Below, in pieces: positions 1 to 11,086 of a stretch of 64,000 nt of DNA. The stretch covers positions 3,658,001 to 3,722,000 of the forward strand of contig NZ_CP020562.1 of the NCBI RefSeq assembly GCF_002082565.1, written 5' to 3'. The number at the start of each line of letters is the position of its first letter. Within the stretch, counting starts at the first letter, position 1. Made by a program: the position numbers and the translations under genes. This stretch comes from Halomonas sp. GT. Lineage in GTDB: Bacteria; Pseudomonadota; Gammaproteobacteria; Pseudomonadales; Halomonadaceae. The notes under the pieces were generated by a model. That model searched no databases, was not told the DNA's origin, and was given only the letters and a program-made list of their open reading frames with translations.

Positions 1-264
1 CCAGGGCGATAAGCCACGAAACATATTGTCGGCAAGACCTGAACGAAACAGAATCTCCCCCATCCAGATAAACATCGGCAACGCCGTTAAATCCCAGCCA
101 TAGCTTGCTCCCCAAAAATCCGAGGCAAGAATAGGGCCGGGGTCGAAGGGACTAAAAAACTGAAGGGCAACCCAAGCCGTTCCAATTAGGGCAAAGGCAA
201 TCCAGACGCCACTGCCTAACAGCACCACAAGGGTAAAGATGGTAGCCAAACTGAGTAATAGCAC
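1..264 (-). CDS. dctM: TRAP transporter large permease DctM, N-terminal part (cut by window edge)
   Basis: This is the first 88 codons of the large membrane subunit of a TRAP transporter; the rest lies beyond position 1. I translated it by hand from a GTG at 264-262, which begins VLLLSLATIFTLVVLLGSGV and continues with the WIAFALIGTAW and MFIWMGEILFRSGLA segments seen at the start of DctM/SiaM proteins. DctM forms the main transport channel in the inner membrane and is driven by a sodium or proton gradient. It follows dctQ by 23 bases on the same strand, with a GGGAG-like sequence before the GTG, so it is the third gene of the dctP-dctQ-dctM operon. The substrate cannot be read from this fragment. 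Confidence 0.85.
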   Translation of the reverse strand, partial: MLLLSLATIFTLVVLLGSGVWIAFALIGTAWVALQFFSPFDPGPILASDFWGASYGWDLTALPMFIWMGEILFRSGLADNMFRGLSPW

Positions 265-287
265 GAGGGTGTCTCCCGGGTAGCGTC

Positions 288-851
288 TTAATGCGCTTCG
301 TTGTCGTCGATGGCGGTTGCTTCACGGAAGCTCGCAGGGTCCTGGATAGCGATACGCAGCGCTATCCACAAGGCTTCCAAAAGTGCCAATGCCAAGAGCC
401 CTACACCAACGACCAGTACCGATTGAGGTATCCACAAGGGAATAGATAAAAAGCCTGACGATACATCGTTATATTGAAGGCTTTCTCTTGCCAGCCCAAT
501 CAAGCCATAGGCCAGCAAAAGGCTGATCACTACTGCAATGAGTAACCCAAACACCTCAAACCAGACGCGGATGGCAGAAGGTAGGCGCGAGATAAGCAGT
601 GTTACCCGAATATGCGCATGGTGAACAAAGGTGTAGGCAAGCCCAAGAAACGTTGCCCCAACTAACAGATACGACGCCATCTCAGAAACGCCGGTGATGC
701 TCACGCCGAGTCGGCTAAGGCCAACCAAAATAAGCAGTGCATCTACTAACCGAAACGTAACCTGCAGTGCGATAAGTGCACAAATAGCCACCATACACGC
801 GGCTGCACCCCAGGCACCGAGGCGGTAGAGTTTGTCGAATTTAAACATCAT
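288..851 (-). CDS. dctQ: TRAP transporter small permease DctQ
   Basis: Small membrane subunit of a TRAP transporter, about 187 residues with four hydrophobic helices, the usual DctQ architecture. It pairs with DctM in the inner membrane and helps couple the periplasmic binding protein to the channel. The open frame extends upstream to 917, but the Met-Met-Phe-Lys-Phe start at 851 is preferred. The upstream residues are Ala/Arg-rich and unlike a DctQ N-terminus, and a GAG lies about 9 bases before this ATG. The next ATG at 848 is equally possible. It lies between dctP (upstream) and dctM (downstream). The gap to dctP is filled with a tandem repeat. Confidence 0.85.
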   Translation of the reverse strand: MMFKFDKLYRLGAWGAAACMVAICALIALQVTFRLVDALLILVGLSRLGVSITGVSEMASYLLVGATFLGLAYTFVHHAHIRVTLLISRLPSAIRVWFEVFGLLIAVVISLLLAYGLIGLARESLQYNDVSSGFLSIPLWIPQSVLVVGVGLLALALLEALWIALRIAIQDPASFREATAIDDNEAH

Positions 852-920
852 GTTCGCAGTCTCATTGAGCGCGTGAGTGGTAAGGGCGGCCCGAACAGCC
901 GCCCTTAAAGCCAGCATTAG

Positions 921-1018
921 TTATTAAGACTCAGTTATTAAGATCTAGCTATTAAGACTTAGCTATTAATAACCAATTATTAAGGACTAGTTATTAATGA
1001 TTAGTCATTAATACTCAG
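921..1018. repeat. 14-bp tandem repeat, seven degenerate copies
   Basis: Seven consecutive 14-base units of the form TTATTAAGACTCAG (921, 935, 949, 963, 977, 991, 1005) fill almost the whole gap between dctQ and dctP. The last unit overlaps the dctP stop codon at 1015-1017. Units differ at a few positions, mostly in the second half; TTATTAA or CTATTAA is the constant core. The function is unknown. It could arise by replication slippage and affect mRNA stability between the binding-protein gene and the permease genes. Confidence 0.9.
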
Positions 1019-2004
1019 TTACCGCGTTGTTCGCGATAGCTCTCTAAGGCTTGTTTTGCATCGTCGTCAGCACGGGATTCCCAGTCGGCAAATAGCTCAT
1101 CACCTGCCGCTTGCAGGGCAGCAGAAACCGCTTCATTAGGCTCAGAAACCGAAATACCATTTTCCTTCAGTGCTTCCAGGCTAGCCTCATTATTCTCGCG
1201 ACTCATTTGCCAACCACGCTCTTCGGCACGAGCCGCGGCTTCCATCAGGGCATCTTGGGTAGCTTCATCTAAACGATCAAAGCTGCGCTGGCTCATAAAC
1301 ACAATGTTCTTAGGTAGCCACAAGTTGGCATCGGTGTAGTCGGTCACATAGTCCCAGGCTGCCATTGAGTTACCGGTAGAACTAGAAGTAATCATGGCAT
1401 CCACACGTCCGGTGCTAAACGCGGTAGGAATGTCAGACTCTTCGGTTTCCGTTGGGCTGCCACCTAAATTATCAACGAAACGCTGAGTATTAATATTCGG
1501 CGCACGCACCCGCAAGCCATCGAACTGCTCGGGATCCGTTAACGGCTCCGCGGTGTAAATGCCCTGCGCTGGCCAAGCTACAGCATACAAAGGCACCATT
1601 CCTTCATAGGCAAATAGCTCAGTAATCATCGGCTTAGTGGCTTCCCACAAGGCATAGGCATCTTCATAGCTACCGGCTACCCCGGGCAGTGTATCGACTT
1701 CGAAAATAGGATCGTCATTTGAAAGAATGGAGAGGAACACTTCGCCAGCATCAATCGTGCCGCGGCGCACCGACGGTTTAATTTCACCATGAGAGACCAG
1801 AGAACCACCGCTGTGCACCGTAATGGTTAAGTCACCGTTTGTGGCCTCAGCCACATCCTCTGCAAACTGTTTATTGTTCTGAGTATGGAAGCTTGCATCG
1901 CCATAAGGCGTTGCCATGGTCCATTCAGCCGCATGAGCGGTCGCCGCAGCAGCAAGGCTGCAAGCGGTCACTAACAGTAGCGGCGTTGTTATACGTTTAT
2001 GCAT
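1015..2004 (-). CDS. dctP: TRAP transporter substrate-binding protein DctP
   Basis: Periplasmic solute-binding protein, 329 residues, of the DctP/TRAP family. It has a Sec signal peptide of about 25 residues ending in ATAHA-AEW. The mature protein has family features, including the LRVRAPNINTQRF region, where DctP proteins place the Arg that binds a substrate carboxylate, followed by the TAFSTGRVDAM region. It delivers an organic acid to DctQM. It heads the TRAP operon, divergent from pxpABC with a LysR gene immediately upstream. That context makes 5-oxoproline or a related carboxylate plausible, but this is inference only. A GGACG sequence precedes the ATG at 2004. Confidence 0.9.
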   Translation of the reverse strand: MHKRITTPLLLVTACSLAAAATAHAAEWTMATPYGDASFHTQNNKQFAEDVAEATNGDLTITVHSGGSLVSHGEIKPSVRRGTIDAGEVFLSILSNDDPIFEVDTLPGVAGSYEDAYALWEATKPMITELFAYEGMVPLYAVAWPAQGIYTAEPLTDPEQFDGLRVRAPNINTQRFVDNLGGSPTETEESDIPTAFSTGRVDAMITSSSTGNSMAAWDYVTDYTDANLWLPKNIVFMSQRSFDRLDEATQDALMEAAARAEERGWQMSRENNEASLEALKENGISVSEPNEAVSAALQAAGDELFADWESRADDDAKQALESYREQRGN

Positions 2005-2045
2005 GGGGACGTCCTCTTATTCATATTAATGGAAGTTCATGTTGA

Positions 2046-3026
2046 TCAAGATGCTGCTTCGGGAGTGGCAGGGGTTGCACTAGGGCGCACCCAGCGGCCG
2101 GTAAAACATGTATTTGCCATATCAGCGCGCCGCTCTCTGGCATAGTTAACTGCACATTCTTGGGCGATCCGGCCCACACTGCGACAAAAACGAGGATGAT
2201 TTGCACTGCGCCATATCACATCATAGTTCATAGGCGGCAAAGGAACGGGTAGCGCTAAACGGTATAAATCACCCCGTCGCCACTCATCTACTACAGTAGC
2301 GACCGGAAGCGCACCGATTCCCAACCCTTCCATCGTCATCCGTGCAATGGTCATCAATGTGCTTACGCTATGGATACGAGGCTGACGAACGCCCACGTCA
2401 GAAAGGTAACGGACTAGTTCTTCGTAGGGGCGAGCCTGCCTGCCAAAAGAAATAAACGGCAACGACTGGCACCAAGCGTTGGGGTGTTCGTTTAGCAACG
2501 CAGCATGACGAGGTGAAACAAACATACCCATCTCATAAGGGCTTAACGTATCGCACTCAATCTGCTCTGGGGCCAAGTAACCATTCATTGCCAGCAAAAT
2601 ATCAAGCTCGTTGCGCTTAAGCCGATCATTAAGGACCGGCGAGTAATCGACTGTTAGTTCAATGATGAGCTCTGGAAAGCGCTCAGTAAGCTGCTGAATA
2701 AACGCGGGAAACCAGCTATGTGCAATGGTTTCAATGGTGCCGAGCCTAAGGGGCGCAGAAAAGGTCTCGGCGCTATCAAACAACTTCAGCGCCTCATCAC
2801 GCTGGTGCAGTATGCGCTCAGCATGCAAAAAGAATTCGCGGCCACGCATAGTTGGCTGAATCGGACGTGCTGAGCGCTCAAGCAATAGTTCACCTACGGT
2901 GCTTTCCAGGCGCGAGATACGCTCAGAAACGGAAGGCTGCGTAATATGTAGGCGTACCGCCGCTTTACGAAAAGAACCCAGCTTTACCGCCCAAACAAAG
3001 GCGTCTAGCTCTTTGAAATCAAGCAT
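2046..3026 (-). CDS. LysR-family transcriptional regulator
   Basis: About 326 residues: an N-terminal winged helix-turn-helix (FRKAAVRLHITQPSVSERIS) followed by a LysR substrate-binding domain. The frame is open up to 3116. The start MLDFKELDAF at 3026 fits the usual LysR N-terminus, while the extra 30 residues are Cys/Arg-rich and look non-coding. It lies 41 bases upstream of dctP on the same strand and divergent from pxpABC across a 660-base gap. It therefore probably controls the TRAP genes, the oxoprolinase genes, or both. The inducer is not visible. Confidence 0.85.
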   Translation of the reverse strand: MLDFKELDAFVWAVKLGSFRKAAVRLHITQPSVSERISRLESTVGELLLERSARPIQPTMRGREFFLHAERILHQRDEALKLFDSAETFSAPLRLGTIETIAHSWFPAFIQQLTERFPELIIELTVDYSPVLNDRLKRNELDILLAMNGYLAPEQIECDTLSPYEMGMFVSPRHAALLNEHPNAWCQSLPFISFGRQARPYEELVRYLSDVGVRQPRIHSVSTLMTIARMTMEGLGIGALPVATVVDEWRRGDLYRLALPVPLPPMNYDVIWRSANHPRFCRSVGRIAQECAVNYARERRADMANTCFTGRWVRPSATPATPEAAS

Positions 3027-3687
3027 ACATTTGCCTAACCAACGGTTGCAGTAACATCGACAGGGACTCCTACACCGCACAGGTAACGTCGCGCGCAGTG
3101 CCGCTCCCGAACACAATGTATCACTGGGTGAAATGGTCGCATTGCTGTGTAATGCAATCTTGGGGCCAGCATAGTGAAGTTATCCACGATAACAGGCTGA
3201 ACGCTGACAAGCTGACCCATGGCCGACATTTGCATGCTTCACTCCTCAAAACCACTCACTGTCCGCCGATTATTGTTGAAACTGCAGGTATTCGTTAGGG
3301 CTGGCGTGAGCGTTTTTTTATAATCTTTTATCGAGTCGCTTTATTTATTTGATAATCGTATTCCCCCCTAGCGTCAACCATTTTCCCAATAAATAACAGC
3401 ATGATAGGAAGCACCGATACTAAGTATCGCTAAAAACGATTGGAACTTAACAAGATAGGTTCATATATTGGTTTTAAGACGTCACAGTGATAACCAAGCT
3501 AATTATTTAAAACAGACATTCATAACAAGCACTGACAACCACAACGTCACAAGAGACTTTCACAAGAGACCCTTTAATATTAGCACTCCATTATTAAATT
3601 AAGCGTTCTTTGCCAACGCTGTTAACTAATAACCCACTGTTAACGAACACGTTATTCTAATAAATTAAAAACAGGCTAGGAGACAAC
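3027..3687. other. Divergent intergenic region between LysR gene and pxpA
   Basis: A 660-base gap, AT-rich from about 3300 onward. Two small overlapping open frames (around 3035-3300, opposite strands) have no recognisable product and I do not call them genes. It should contain the divergent promoters for the LysR/TRAP and pxp operons, but I could not assign -35/-10 boxes with confidence. The only clear structure is the direct repeat at 3547-3572. A good ribosome-binding site (AGGAG) lies before the pxpA ATG. Confidence 0.5.
3547..3572. repeat. 13-bp direct tandem repeat
   Basis: Two adjacent copies, TCACAAGAGACTT and TCACAAGAGACCC, lie about 115 bases upstream of pxpA. It may be a regulator half-site pair or simply another member of the short tandem duplications seen throughout the window. 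Confidence 0.6.
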
Positions 3688-4440
3688 ATGGCAATCCCAC
3701 TGCTGAACTGCGATATGGGCGAAAGCTTCGGTAATTGGTCCATTGGCTTAGATGCCGACGTAATGCCTTATGTCGATTGTGCCAATATCGCCTGTGGCTA
3801 TCATGCCTCAGACCCCCATGTAATGCGGCGCACGGTCGCCTTAGCCAGTCAGCATGGCGTTCGTATTGGCGCCCACCCCGGCTACCCTGACTTAATGGGA
3901 TTTGGTCGTCGCTCCATGGCCTGCTCGCCCGCCGAAGTAGAAGATATGGTGCTCTATCAAGTCGGCGCGCTGGCTGGGATTTGCCAAGCAGAAGGCGCAA
4001 GACTCAGCTATATCAAGCCCCATGGAGCGATGTATAACGACATGGCGGCGAATCTCGAATTATTGGAAGGTGCTATGCGCGCGGTACGTGCTTATGATGC
4101 CAGCCTTCCGCTAATGGTCATGGCAACTGCCGATCCAGAGCCTCACCGCCAGTTGGCGAAAAAAATGGGCATTACCCTGTGGTTTGAAACATTTGCTGAC
4201 CGCGCTTATGAAGCAACCGGCCACCTCGCTTCTCGCCGCCTGACAGGTGCTGTCCATCATGATCAAACCACTATCGTTGCGCAAGCCGTGGCGCTCGCCA
4301 AGGGCGAGGCGCTGACCGCCCGTGACGGTAGCGCGCTGCACCTGCCTTGCGACACCCTGTGCGTGCACGGCGACAACCCTGAGTCAGTCGCTGCCGTGCG
4401 CGCTATTCGTGATGCCTTTACGGCGCTGGAGTCAGTGTGA
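3688..4440 (+). CDS. pxpA: 5-oxoprolinase subunit A (LamB/YcsF family)
   Basis: 250 residues. It starts with [13 protein letters not shown] and contains [16 protein letters not shown] and KPHGAMYN, the hallmark motifs of the LamB/YcsF family. PxpA, PxpB and PxpC together form the prokaryotic ATP-dependent 5-oxoprolinase, which opens 5-oxoproline (pyroglutamate) to glutamate. The gene is the first of three that overlap by four bases each, so translation is coupled. An AGGAG ribosome-binding site precedes the ATG. The length is normal for the family. Confidence 0.93.
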   Translation: MAIPLLNCDMGESFGNWSIGLDADVMPYVDCANIACGYHASDPHVMRRTVALASQHGVRIGAHPGYPDLMGFGRRSMACSPAEVEDMVLYQVGALAGICQAEGARLSYIKPHGAMYNDMAANLELLEGAMRAVRAYDASLPLMVMATADPEPHRQLAKKMGITLWFETFADRAYEATGHLASRRLTGAVHHDQTTIVAQAVALAKGEALTARDGSALHLPCDTLCVHGDNPESVAAVRAIRDAFTALESV

Positions 4441-5141
4441 AACTGCGTTTAGAAACGGCGGCGATGGACGCCCTTACGATACGGTTGTTTGACACTATCG
4501 ATGAATCCAATATGGCGTGGATCATCGCGGCCGATCAAACCCTACGCAAGGCGCTGGGCGAGGCACTCATTGACCTTATTCCCTCCTACACCACGCTGCT
4601 GGTGCACTACGACAGCCAACAATTGACATTTAGCCAGGCCACTACGCTGATTCGCAATTCCCTATGCCACTTAACACCCGTTGAATCTCAGGACGGCCAA
4701 CTGCATGAACTCCCCGTGTGGTACGACGAAAGCGTTGGCCCTGAGCTTCCGTTGGTGGCAAAACGTGCGGGGCTCAGCGTTGATTCTCTGATCGAGCGTC
4801 ACTGCAGCCATGATTATTGCGTATTCGCGTTGGGCTTCGCCCCCGGCTACGGCTTTATGGGTTTAGTAGACGAAGGCATCGCCACGCCTCGCTTGAAAAC
4901 ACCCCGTCGCAAAGTCGCGGCAGGCAGTGTGGGCATTGCCGATCGACAAACGGCTATCTACCCGCTCCTTTCCCCAGGAGGATGGAATATTTTAGGTCGC
5001 ACCGCCGTGCCGCTATTTGAATACGCTAAGCGGGGTGAACCGCTGCTGCGCCCAGGTGACAAAGTCCGCTTTAAAGCGATTAGCAAGAAGGAATTCGAAG
5101 CAGCAGGAGGCGATACAACGCCGATGGAGGAGCGGTCATGA
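4437..5141 (+). CDS. pxpB: 5-oxoprolinase subunit B (KipI family)
   Basis: 234 residues of the allophanate hydrolase subunit 1/KipI family. The signature is [14 protein letters not shown], then [22 protein letters not shown] in the cyclophilin-like domain. It works with PxpA and PxpC in ATP-dependent 5-oxoproline cleavage. The start chosen is the GTG at 4437, which overlaps the pxpA stop as GTGA. An ATG ten codons in (4464) is the alternative, but coupling and the family N-terminus favour the GTG. The end overlaps pxpC by four bases. Confidence 0.9.
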   Translation: MKLRLETAAMDALTIRLFDTIDESNMAWIIAADQTLRKALGEALIDLIPSYTTLLVHYDSQQLTFSQATTLIRNSLCHLTPVESQDGQLHELPVWYDESVGPELPLVAKRAGLSVDSLIERHCSHDYCVFALGFAPGYGFMGLVDEGIATPRLKTPRRKVAAGSVGIADRQTAIYPLLSPGGWNILGRTAVPLFEYAKRGEPLLRPGDKVRFKAISKKEFEAAGGDTTPMEERS

Positions 5142-6067
5142 ACCAAGCAATGCTGACCGTTAAGCAGGCCGGGCCGCTGGCACTCATTCAAGATACCGGT
5201 CGGTTTGGTGTGGGACATTTGGGCGTTACCCAAGGAGGCCCCGCCGACTGGATTTCATTTCGCTGGGCAAACTGGCTCCTTGGTAATGCACCTGATAGCG
5301 CGGCGCTAGAAATTGTCATGGGTGGTAACCTCACCCTGGTCGCTACTATCGAGGTGCGCCTAGCACTCACAGGGGCCGACCTGGGTGCTACCATTGATGG
5401 TCAGCCATTAGCCACCAACACAAGCTTTCTGCTGCGTTCCGGTCAAACACTCATTTTCAGCCAGCCTCGGCGTGGCCTACGGGCCTATCTGGCGTTTCCT
5501 GGCGGATTAAACGCACCAACGATTCTGGGCAGCCGTTCCTGCACTGCCCGCGAGCAAATTGGCGGGCTCCGTGACGACGGCAAACCGCTACAAACCGGCG
5601 ACCAGCTCACCTGGCAGGGTAGCTCACCCGGCGAGCGCAGCTTGCCTGAAGGAGTAGCCCCCGCCATGCCGGAGAAAAGCTGCCAACTCAGCATGGTGCT
5701 TGGCTCGCAAGCTTCACATTTCGCCGGACGTAGCCTGTACAACGCTTTTAACCAGACTTGGACGGTAGATAACCGCGCTGATCGCATGGGTATTCGTCTC
5801 ACCGGTCAGCCTCTGCATTGCACGCTCGGAGGCATTATTTCTGAAGGAATTCCCCTTGGCGCCGTGCAAATCCCACCCGACGGCCAGCCGATTGTGTTAA
5901 TGAATGACCGCCAAACCATTGGCGGCTATCCACGCCTAGGTGCACTTACCCCGATGGCTTGTGCGCTGCTTGCTCAATGCGTACCGGGGACCGAAGTGCG
6001 TTTGAGCCCTGTCAGTGCCAGCCAAGCGCAAATTGCCTATCGGAAACAATTAAGCCATTGGCATTAA
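5138..6067 (+). CDS. pxpC: 5-oxoprolinase subunit C (KipA family)
   Basis: 309 residues of the biotin-dependent carboxyltransferase/KipA family. Recognisable parts are IQDTGRFGVGHLGVTQGGP near the N-terminus, then YLAFPGG, and NDRQTIGGYPRLG near the C-terminus. It is the third subunit of the 5-oxoprolinase complex. The ATG overlaps the pxpB stop (ATGA). A hairpin follows immediately, but its T-run faces the minus strand, so its effect on pxpC transcription may be modest. Confidence 0.92.
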   Translation: MNQAMLTVKQAGPLALIQDTGRFGVGHLGVTQGGPADWISFRWANWLLGNAPDSAALEIVMGGNLTLVATIEVRLALTGADLGATIDGQPLATNTSFLLRSGQTLIFSQPRRGLRAYLAFPGGLNAPTILGSRSCTAREQIGGLRDDGKPLQTGDQLTWQGSSPGERSLPEGVAPAMPEKSCQLSMVLGSQASHFAGRSLYNAFNQTWTVDNRADRMGIRLTGQPLHCTLGGIISEGIPLGAVQIPPDGQPIVLMNDRQTIGGYPRLGALTPMACALLAQCVPGTEVRLSPVSASQAQIAYRKQLSHWH

Positions 6068-6069
6068 AA

Positions 6070-6093
6070 AACCCGCATCTATCGATGCGGGTT
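6070..6093 (-). terminator. Rho-independent terminator for katG
   Basis: A 10-bp perfect stem (AACCCGCATC / GATGCGGGTT) with a TATC loop. On the minus strand it is followed by a run of six T residues, which fits termination of katG 40 bases after its stop. On the plus strand there is no T-run after the stem, so it would be at best a weak terminator for pxpC. Confidence 0.85.
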
Positions 6094-6133
6094 AGAACAG
6101 GGAAGTTACTTAGAGCAAGCGTTGCTTTGACGT

Positions 6134-8728
<2,595 letters not shown>

Positions 8729-9199
8729 ATGTTGACGACAAAGCACTCCGCCCAGGGCTTTACCTTGTTAGAGCTGCTTGTTGCGCTGGCACTGTTTGCC
8801 ACCCTCGCCACTATCGCCATTCCTAATTTTGCACGCATTATTCAAGAAAATCGGGTTATTACCACGGCAAACGACTACAAACTCGCCTTAAGCTTCGCAC
8901 GCAGCGAAGCCGTTAGGCGCAACCAATCTATTCGCCTACAGCCTGTTAGCAACGGCTGGAGCGCTGGCTGGGAGGTCGTCGATGACACAACACCACTGCG
9001 CATATGGCCACAGTCCCAGCGCGATATTTCAGTGAGCGGTGCGCCTGCGTCTTTTACTTTTAATAGCCAAGGCCGCTTGGTAACAGCAAGTTTTGCCTCG
9101 CAAGACGTATCGGTCACGCTGGACGAGCGAGGCCGCTGCATTCGAGTGGAACCAAGCGGTATTTCCCGCGTATTAACGCGTCGTCAAGCCTGTGATTGA
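8729..9199 (+). CDS. FimT/GspH-family minor pseudopilin
   Basis: 156 residues. It has a short leader ending in QG followed by FTLLELLVALALFATLA, the type III (prepilin) signal with Glu at mature position 5 and a long N-terminal helix. The C-terminal part resembles the GspH/FimT fold. FimT-type minor pilins sit at the pilus tip, and some bind DNA during uptake. It starts a five-gene operon with pilV, pilW, pilX and pilY1. The ATG at 8729 is used; a nearby upstream ATG at 8715 is out of frame. The ribosome-binding site is poor. Confidence 0.85.
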   Translation: MLTTKHSAQGFTLLELLVALALFATLATIAIPNFARIIQENRVITTANDYKLALSFARSEAVRRNQSIRLQPVSNGWSAGWEVVDDTTPLRIWPQSQRDISVSGAPASFTFNSQGRLVTASFASQDVSVTLDERGRCIRVEPSGISRVLTRRQACD

Positions 9200-9626
9200 T
9201 TCAATGTTGGGCCTTGCTATGCCTAAACCACAACGCGGGATTTCTCTGCTGGAGTCGTTGATAGCGCTACTGGTGCTATCCATCGGTTTATTAGGGGTTG
9301 TTGGATTACAAACACAGTCGCTCGTACATAACCGTGCCGCCTATTTTGAAACTCAGGCAACCAATATGGCCCAAGATATGCTGGACCGAGTGCGCGCCAA
9401 CCCCGATCAAGCAGCCGCATACGAACTGAGTATCGGTAGTACGGTGCTTGGCAGTGGGCTTCCCGCCAACGACCAATCCGAGTGGGTGGATGACCTTGCT
9501 AGCGCGCTGCCTAATGGTGAAGGGGGAGTTGCGATCAACAACCGGCGTGTCAATGTCACGGTGCGCTGGGCAGACGCCTCTGCCCCTGAAAATACGCGTC
9601 AGATTCAGCTTGTGTCGGAGCTGTGA
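9192..9626 (+). CDS. pilV: Type IV pilus minor pilin PilV
   Basis: 144 residues. The prepilin leader ends PKPQRG and the mature helix begins ISLLESLIALLVLSIGLLG, the PilV pattern. It belongs to the minor pilin complex that primes pilus assembly with PilW, PilX and PilY1. The GTG at 9192 overlaps the end of fimT by eight bases. ATG codons at 9204 and 9219 are also possible starts, and the sequence does not decide between them. The stop lies one base before the pilW ATG. Confidence 0.85.
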   Translation: MIDSMLGLAMPKPQRGISLLESLIALLVLSIGLLGVVGLQTQSLVHNRAAYFETQATNMAQDMLDRVRANPDQAAAYELSIGSTVLGSGLPANDQSEWVDDLASALPNGEGGVAINNRRVNVTVRWADASAPENTRQIQLVSEL

Positions 9627-9627
9627 T

Positions 9628-10644
9628 ATGGATGACCAAACGCCTACAACTCGCCGCTGCCCTAGGCCCCAGTCAGGGTTTACCTTGGTAGAATTGCTTG
9701 TTGCGATGGTTATCGGTTTGCTGGTAATGGCAGGCGCCACACAGCTATTTATCTCGTCTCAGCAAAGCTATCGATTTCAAACCGCACTGGCGAACATGCA
9801 GGATGCTGGCCGGTTCGCGTTGGATACGGTAGCTCAAGAGCTTCGCCAAGCAGACTTCAGCGGCGGCTGCGCGTCGTCTCAAACGACCAATCATTTACGC
9901 AATATTGACGGTACTGAAAACGCCCATAACGCTATCCAAGCATGGAGTGATACAAGCAGCACCAACTTTGCATCGCGATTACTCAACCCTGTGGAAAGTC
10001 AGCACAGCGTCTTGTTTCGTGGTGGACTCATTGCGCGCACCGGCTTTGCCAATAACTCCCTGACCATTAGCAATACGTCCCCCCTCACTCTTAATCGAAG
10101 CGTAGACGGCCTGTATCGCAATCAGTTGGTGCTTCTTCAAGGCCTGCAAACCTGCGATGTGTTTTATAACGTCTCAAACAGCGACAGCGTGCTTCAAAAA
10201 GCGGTAGGCGCGGGATGGCTGGGCAATAGCGAGGCTGGCAGCCTCTCTTACAGCGTGGGCCAGAACGTTTCGCTTAGTGCACTTAACAGCGCGCTTTACT
10301 ATGTTGGCCAAGACCCAGAGAACGATGTCCCCCCTTCGTTGATGCGTTTAAATCTCAGCCAAAGGACACCGCGCAACGAAATAGTTGCCAGTAACGTTGT
10401 CGCCTTGCGTACCGCTTTCTTAATCGATGGCGCCTACCTTGCCCCCGACCAGCTCAATGAAGCTCAGTGGGCGGAAGTACGTGCGCTGAGAATCAGCATA
10501 ATCGTACAAAGTGATCACGCCAATTTACGTCGCACGCCGACAACGATTGCTACGGGGAACTTTCGCGACGATAACGTTTTCAACGCAGATGATGGACGCA
10601 TTTATCAAGCATTTACCACCACTATCTCGTTGAGGAACCGTTAG
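9628..10644 (+). CDS. pilW: Type IV pilus minor pilin PilW
   Basis: 338 residues. The start MDDQTPTTRRC at 9628 is chosen because it follows the pilV stop by one base and gives a normal prepilin leader ending SG-FTLVELLVAMVIGLLVMAG. The frame is open further upstream to 9448, but that part lies inside pilV. The long C-terminal domain is typical of PilW, the largest minor pilin of the tip complex. pilX follows after one base. Confidence 0.88.
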   Translation: MDDQTPTTRRCPRPQSGFTLVELLVAMVIGLLVMAGATQLFISSQQSYRFQTALANMQDAGRFALDTVAQELRQADFSGGCASSQTTNHLRNIDGTENAHNAIQAWSDTSSTNFASRLLNPVESQHSVLFRGGLIARTGFANNSLTISNTSPLTLNRSVDGLYRNQLVLLQGLQTCDVFYNVSNSDSVLQKAVGAGWLGNSEAGSLSYSVGQNVSLSALNSALYYVGQDPENDVPPSLMRLNLSQRTPRNEIVASNVVALRTAFLIDGAYLAPDQLNEAQWAEVRALRISIIVQSDHANLRRTPTTIATGNFRDDNVFNADDGRIYQAFTTTISLRNR

Positions 10645-10645
10645 C

Positions 10646-11086
10646 ATGGAAGGTCCTGGCGTTTCTCAGCAACGTGGCATGGCGCTTGTTCTAAGCCTTA
10701 TTTTTCTCGCCATCATCACGATTCTCAGCCTCTCCTCTATGCAAGGGGCGATTACACAAGACCGCATGGCAGCCAACCAGCGAGACTACACTGTCGCTTT
10801 TCAAGCGGCGGAAGCCGCCCTGCGTAACGCTGAAAATCAGCTTCAGAACGATATAGTTTTTAGTAATGGCTGGCGTACTCATCAAATGAATATTGATGAA
10901 TTGTCTCGAAACCCGCGCTATCGCGTGCAGCCAATGACACCGTTGGGCTCACGCCCCAACAACGCAGGCGTAGAACTGGTTGAAATGCTCTATCGCATTG
11001 AAGCGCAGGGCTTTGGTCTAGGAGAAGATACCAGCGTTACGCTGGAAGCTCTCTATGTTCGCCAGCAGCAAGTGGAAGCGCCATGA
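10646..11086 (+). CDS. pilX: Type IV pilus minor pilin PilX
   Basis: 146 residues. The N-terminus reads QQRG-MALVLSLIFLAIITILSL, a PilX-type helix lacking the usual Glu5, and continues with QDRMAANQRDYTVAFQAAEAAL, typical of PilX/PilX_N. It is thought to bridge the minor pilin complex to PilY1. The four-base overlap with pilY1 (ATGA at 11083) indicates translational coupling. Confidence 0.85.
   Translation: MEGPGVSQQRGMALVLSLIFLAIITILSLSSMQGAITQDRMAANQRDYTVAFQAAEAALRNAENQLQNDIVFSNGWRTHQMNIDELSRNPRYRVQPMTPLGSRPNNAGVELVEMLYRIEAQGFGLGEDTSVTLEALYVRQQQVEAP

Noticed and set aside
3035..3298. Small overlapping open frames on both strands upstream of pxpA
   Set aside because: No recognisable domain, composition unlike a protein, and they overlap each other on opposite strands in a likely promoter region.
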